Part shown: positions 4,955 to 5,537 of the stretch, one piece after another
Numbering within the stretch: position 1 is the stretch's first letter
How the letters are laid out: the number at the start of each line of letters is the position of its first letter
Assembly: GCA_030550225.1 (NCBI GenBank)
Contig: JAUQPV010000189.1
Coordinates: 1-5,537 of the forward strand
DNA from: Acidobacteriota bacterium
GTDB taxonomy: Bacteria; Acidobacteriota; HRBIN11
Direction of reading: 5' to 3'
DNA length: 5,537 bases
The notes under the pieces: generated by a model
Told to the model about the DNA's origin: nothing
The model's database searches: none
The model's input: only the letters and a program-made list of their open reading frames with translations
Translations under genes and position numbers: made by a program

Positions 4955-4961
4955 GCCTTCG

Positions 4962-5537
4962 GTGTACCGAACCGACGGGCGACGCATCTGCCTCGTCTTG
5001 TTCATAGCCGGAAGTTGGGCGGTCTGGGCCGCCGGCGGCCGGAGCGCCGAGCCGGCCCGACCTCTCCGCGTGGCGGCCGCCGCCGACCTGCGGTACGCTA
5101 TGGAGGAGCTCGTCCAGGTCTTTCGCCAGCGACACCCGGACGTCGCCGTCGAGGTCGTCTACGGGTCGTCGGGGAACTTGTATGCTCAGGTCCTGAACCG
5201 GGCCCCCTTTGACATGTTTTTCTCGGCGGACGCGGAATATCCCCGCCGGCTGGCGGCCCGGGGTCTGGTCTGGCCGGGGAGCCAGCCGTTTTCGTACGCC
5301 GTCGGGTTCATCGTCCTGTGGGTCCGAGGGGATTCGCCCATCGACGTCGAGCGGGCAGGGATGGCGGTCCTTCGGGATCCGGCCGTTCGGCGTATCGCCA
5401 TCGCCCATCCGCAACATGCACCTTACGGGCGGGCGGCCGTAGCGGCCCTAAAGTACTTTGGGATTTACGATGATGTAGCCGGCAAGCTCGTCTATGGGGA
5501 GAACATCAGCCAGACGGCTCAATTCGTTCAGAGCGGG
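4962..5537 (+). CDS. modA: Molybdate ABC transporter substrate-binding protein, N-terminal 192 residues; 3' end outside window
   Basis: ModA captures molybdate (or tungstate) outside the inner membrane and hands it to the ModBC permease/ATPase for molybdenum-cofactor enzymes. The signal peptide has a basic start (RTDGRR), a core ICLVLFIAGSWAVWAA and probable cleavage after RSA (residue 29). The family pattern follows: RVAAAADLRYAMEELV (36-51), YGSSGNLYAQ (67-76), APFDMFFSADAEYP (81-94), YAVGFIVLWV (112-121), HAPYGRAAVAALKYFG (152-167) and ENISQTAQFVQSG at the window edge. About 192 of a usual ~250 residues are visible. GSSG keeps the second ligand serine. Where E. coli ModA has its first ligand Ser (AAASL), this protein has AAAADL; related proteins of this subfamily, as I recall, read AAASDL. 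So oxyanion preference is not certain. Reading is intact to position 5537, and it begins 389 nt after the cassette, so it is probably transcribed separately. Confidence 0.92.
   Translation, partial: MYRTDGRRICLVLFIAGSWAVWAAGGRSAEPARPLRVAAAADLRYAMEELVQVFRQRHPDVAVEVVYGSSGNLYAQVLNRAPFDMFFSADAEYPRRLAARGLVWPGSQPFSYAVGFIVLWVRGDSPIDVERAGMAVLRDPAVRRIAIAHPQHAPYGRAAVAALKYFGIYDDVAGKLVYGENISQTAQFVQSG

Larger units (their letters stand above)
4573..4961. other. Intergenic spacer cassette to modA; no convincing gene
   Basis: This 389-nt stretch holds the REP-like palindrome, an imperfect hairpin, a degenerate 8-bp tandem repeat and a possible promoter, listed separately. Two perfect palindromes lie just behind protein B: GGCCGGCC at 4575-4582 and CCCCATGGGG at 4598-4607. 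The short open frame 4804-5007 begins with GTG without a usable ribosome-binding site and overlaps the modA start in another frame, so I reject it. Confidence 0.65.

Noticed and set aside
4804..5007. 67-codon Cys/Leu-rich frame beginning with GTG
   Set aside because: It overlaps the hairpin, the 8-bp repeat and the modA start in another frame, and has no convincing ribosome-binding site at proper spacing.

Overview
This looks like bacterial chromosome from a GC-rich organism. Codons strongly prefer C or G in third position, and starts are preceded by a near-perfect GGAGG 6-7 nt upstream. No gene here fixes the phylum. All recognised genes are on the + strand. The window is cut at both ends, inside purD on the left and inside modA on the right.

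Layout: (1) 3-599 is the C-terminal part of purD (purine biosynthesis). (2) 600-978 is a spacer without a convincing gene. It carries about three degenerate copies of a roughly 50-bp repeat in alternating orientation and ends in a clear sigma70-type promoter (TTGACA-N16-TATTAT). (3) 1039-4572 holds four genes that look like one transcription unit: a secreted acidic, aromatic-rich TPR protein (293 aa); a cationic, Gly/Lys-rich amphipathic protein 'A' (215 aa); a 166-aa TPR protein resembling the SycD/LcrH class of secretion chaperones; and a 417-aa protein 'B'. (4) 4573-4961 is a spacer with a REP-like palindrome (likely terminator), a long imperfect hairpin, a degenerate 8-bp tandem repeat and a possible promoter. 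(5) From 4962 the N-terminal three quarters of a ModA-type molybdate-binding protein starts at GTG.

The main discovery candidate is the four-gene cassette. The N-termini of A and B align without a gap over the first ~92 residues, with a shared motif at identical residue numbers 57-72. B then continues with a ~175-residue C-terminal domain of more AT-rich composition that A lacks. A chaperone-like TPR protein is encoded between them. A shared N-terminus, a variable C-terminus and an adjacent TPR chaperone is the layout expected of exported or membrane-active effector/translocator proteins. No secretion apparatus gene is in the window, so this stays an inference. The flanking purine and molybdate genes appear unrelated to the cassette.
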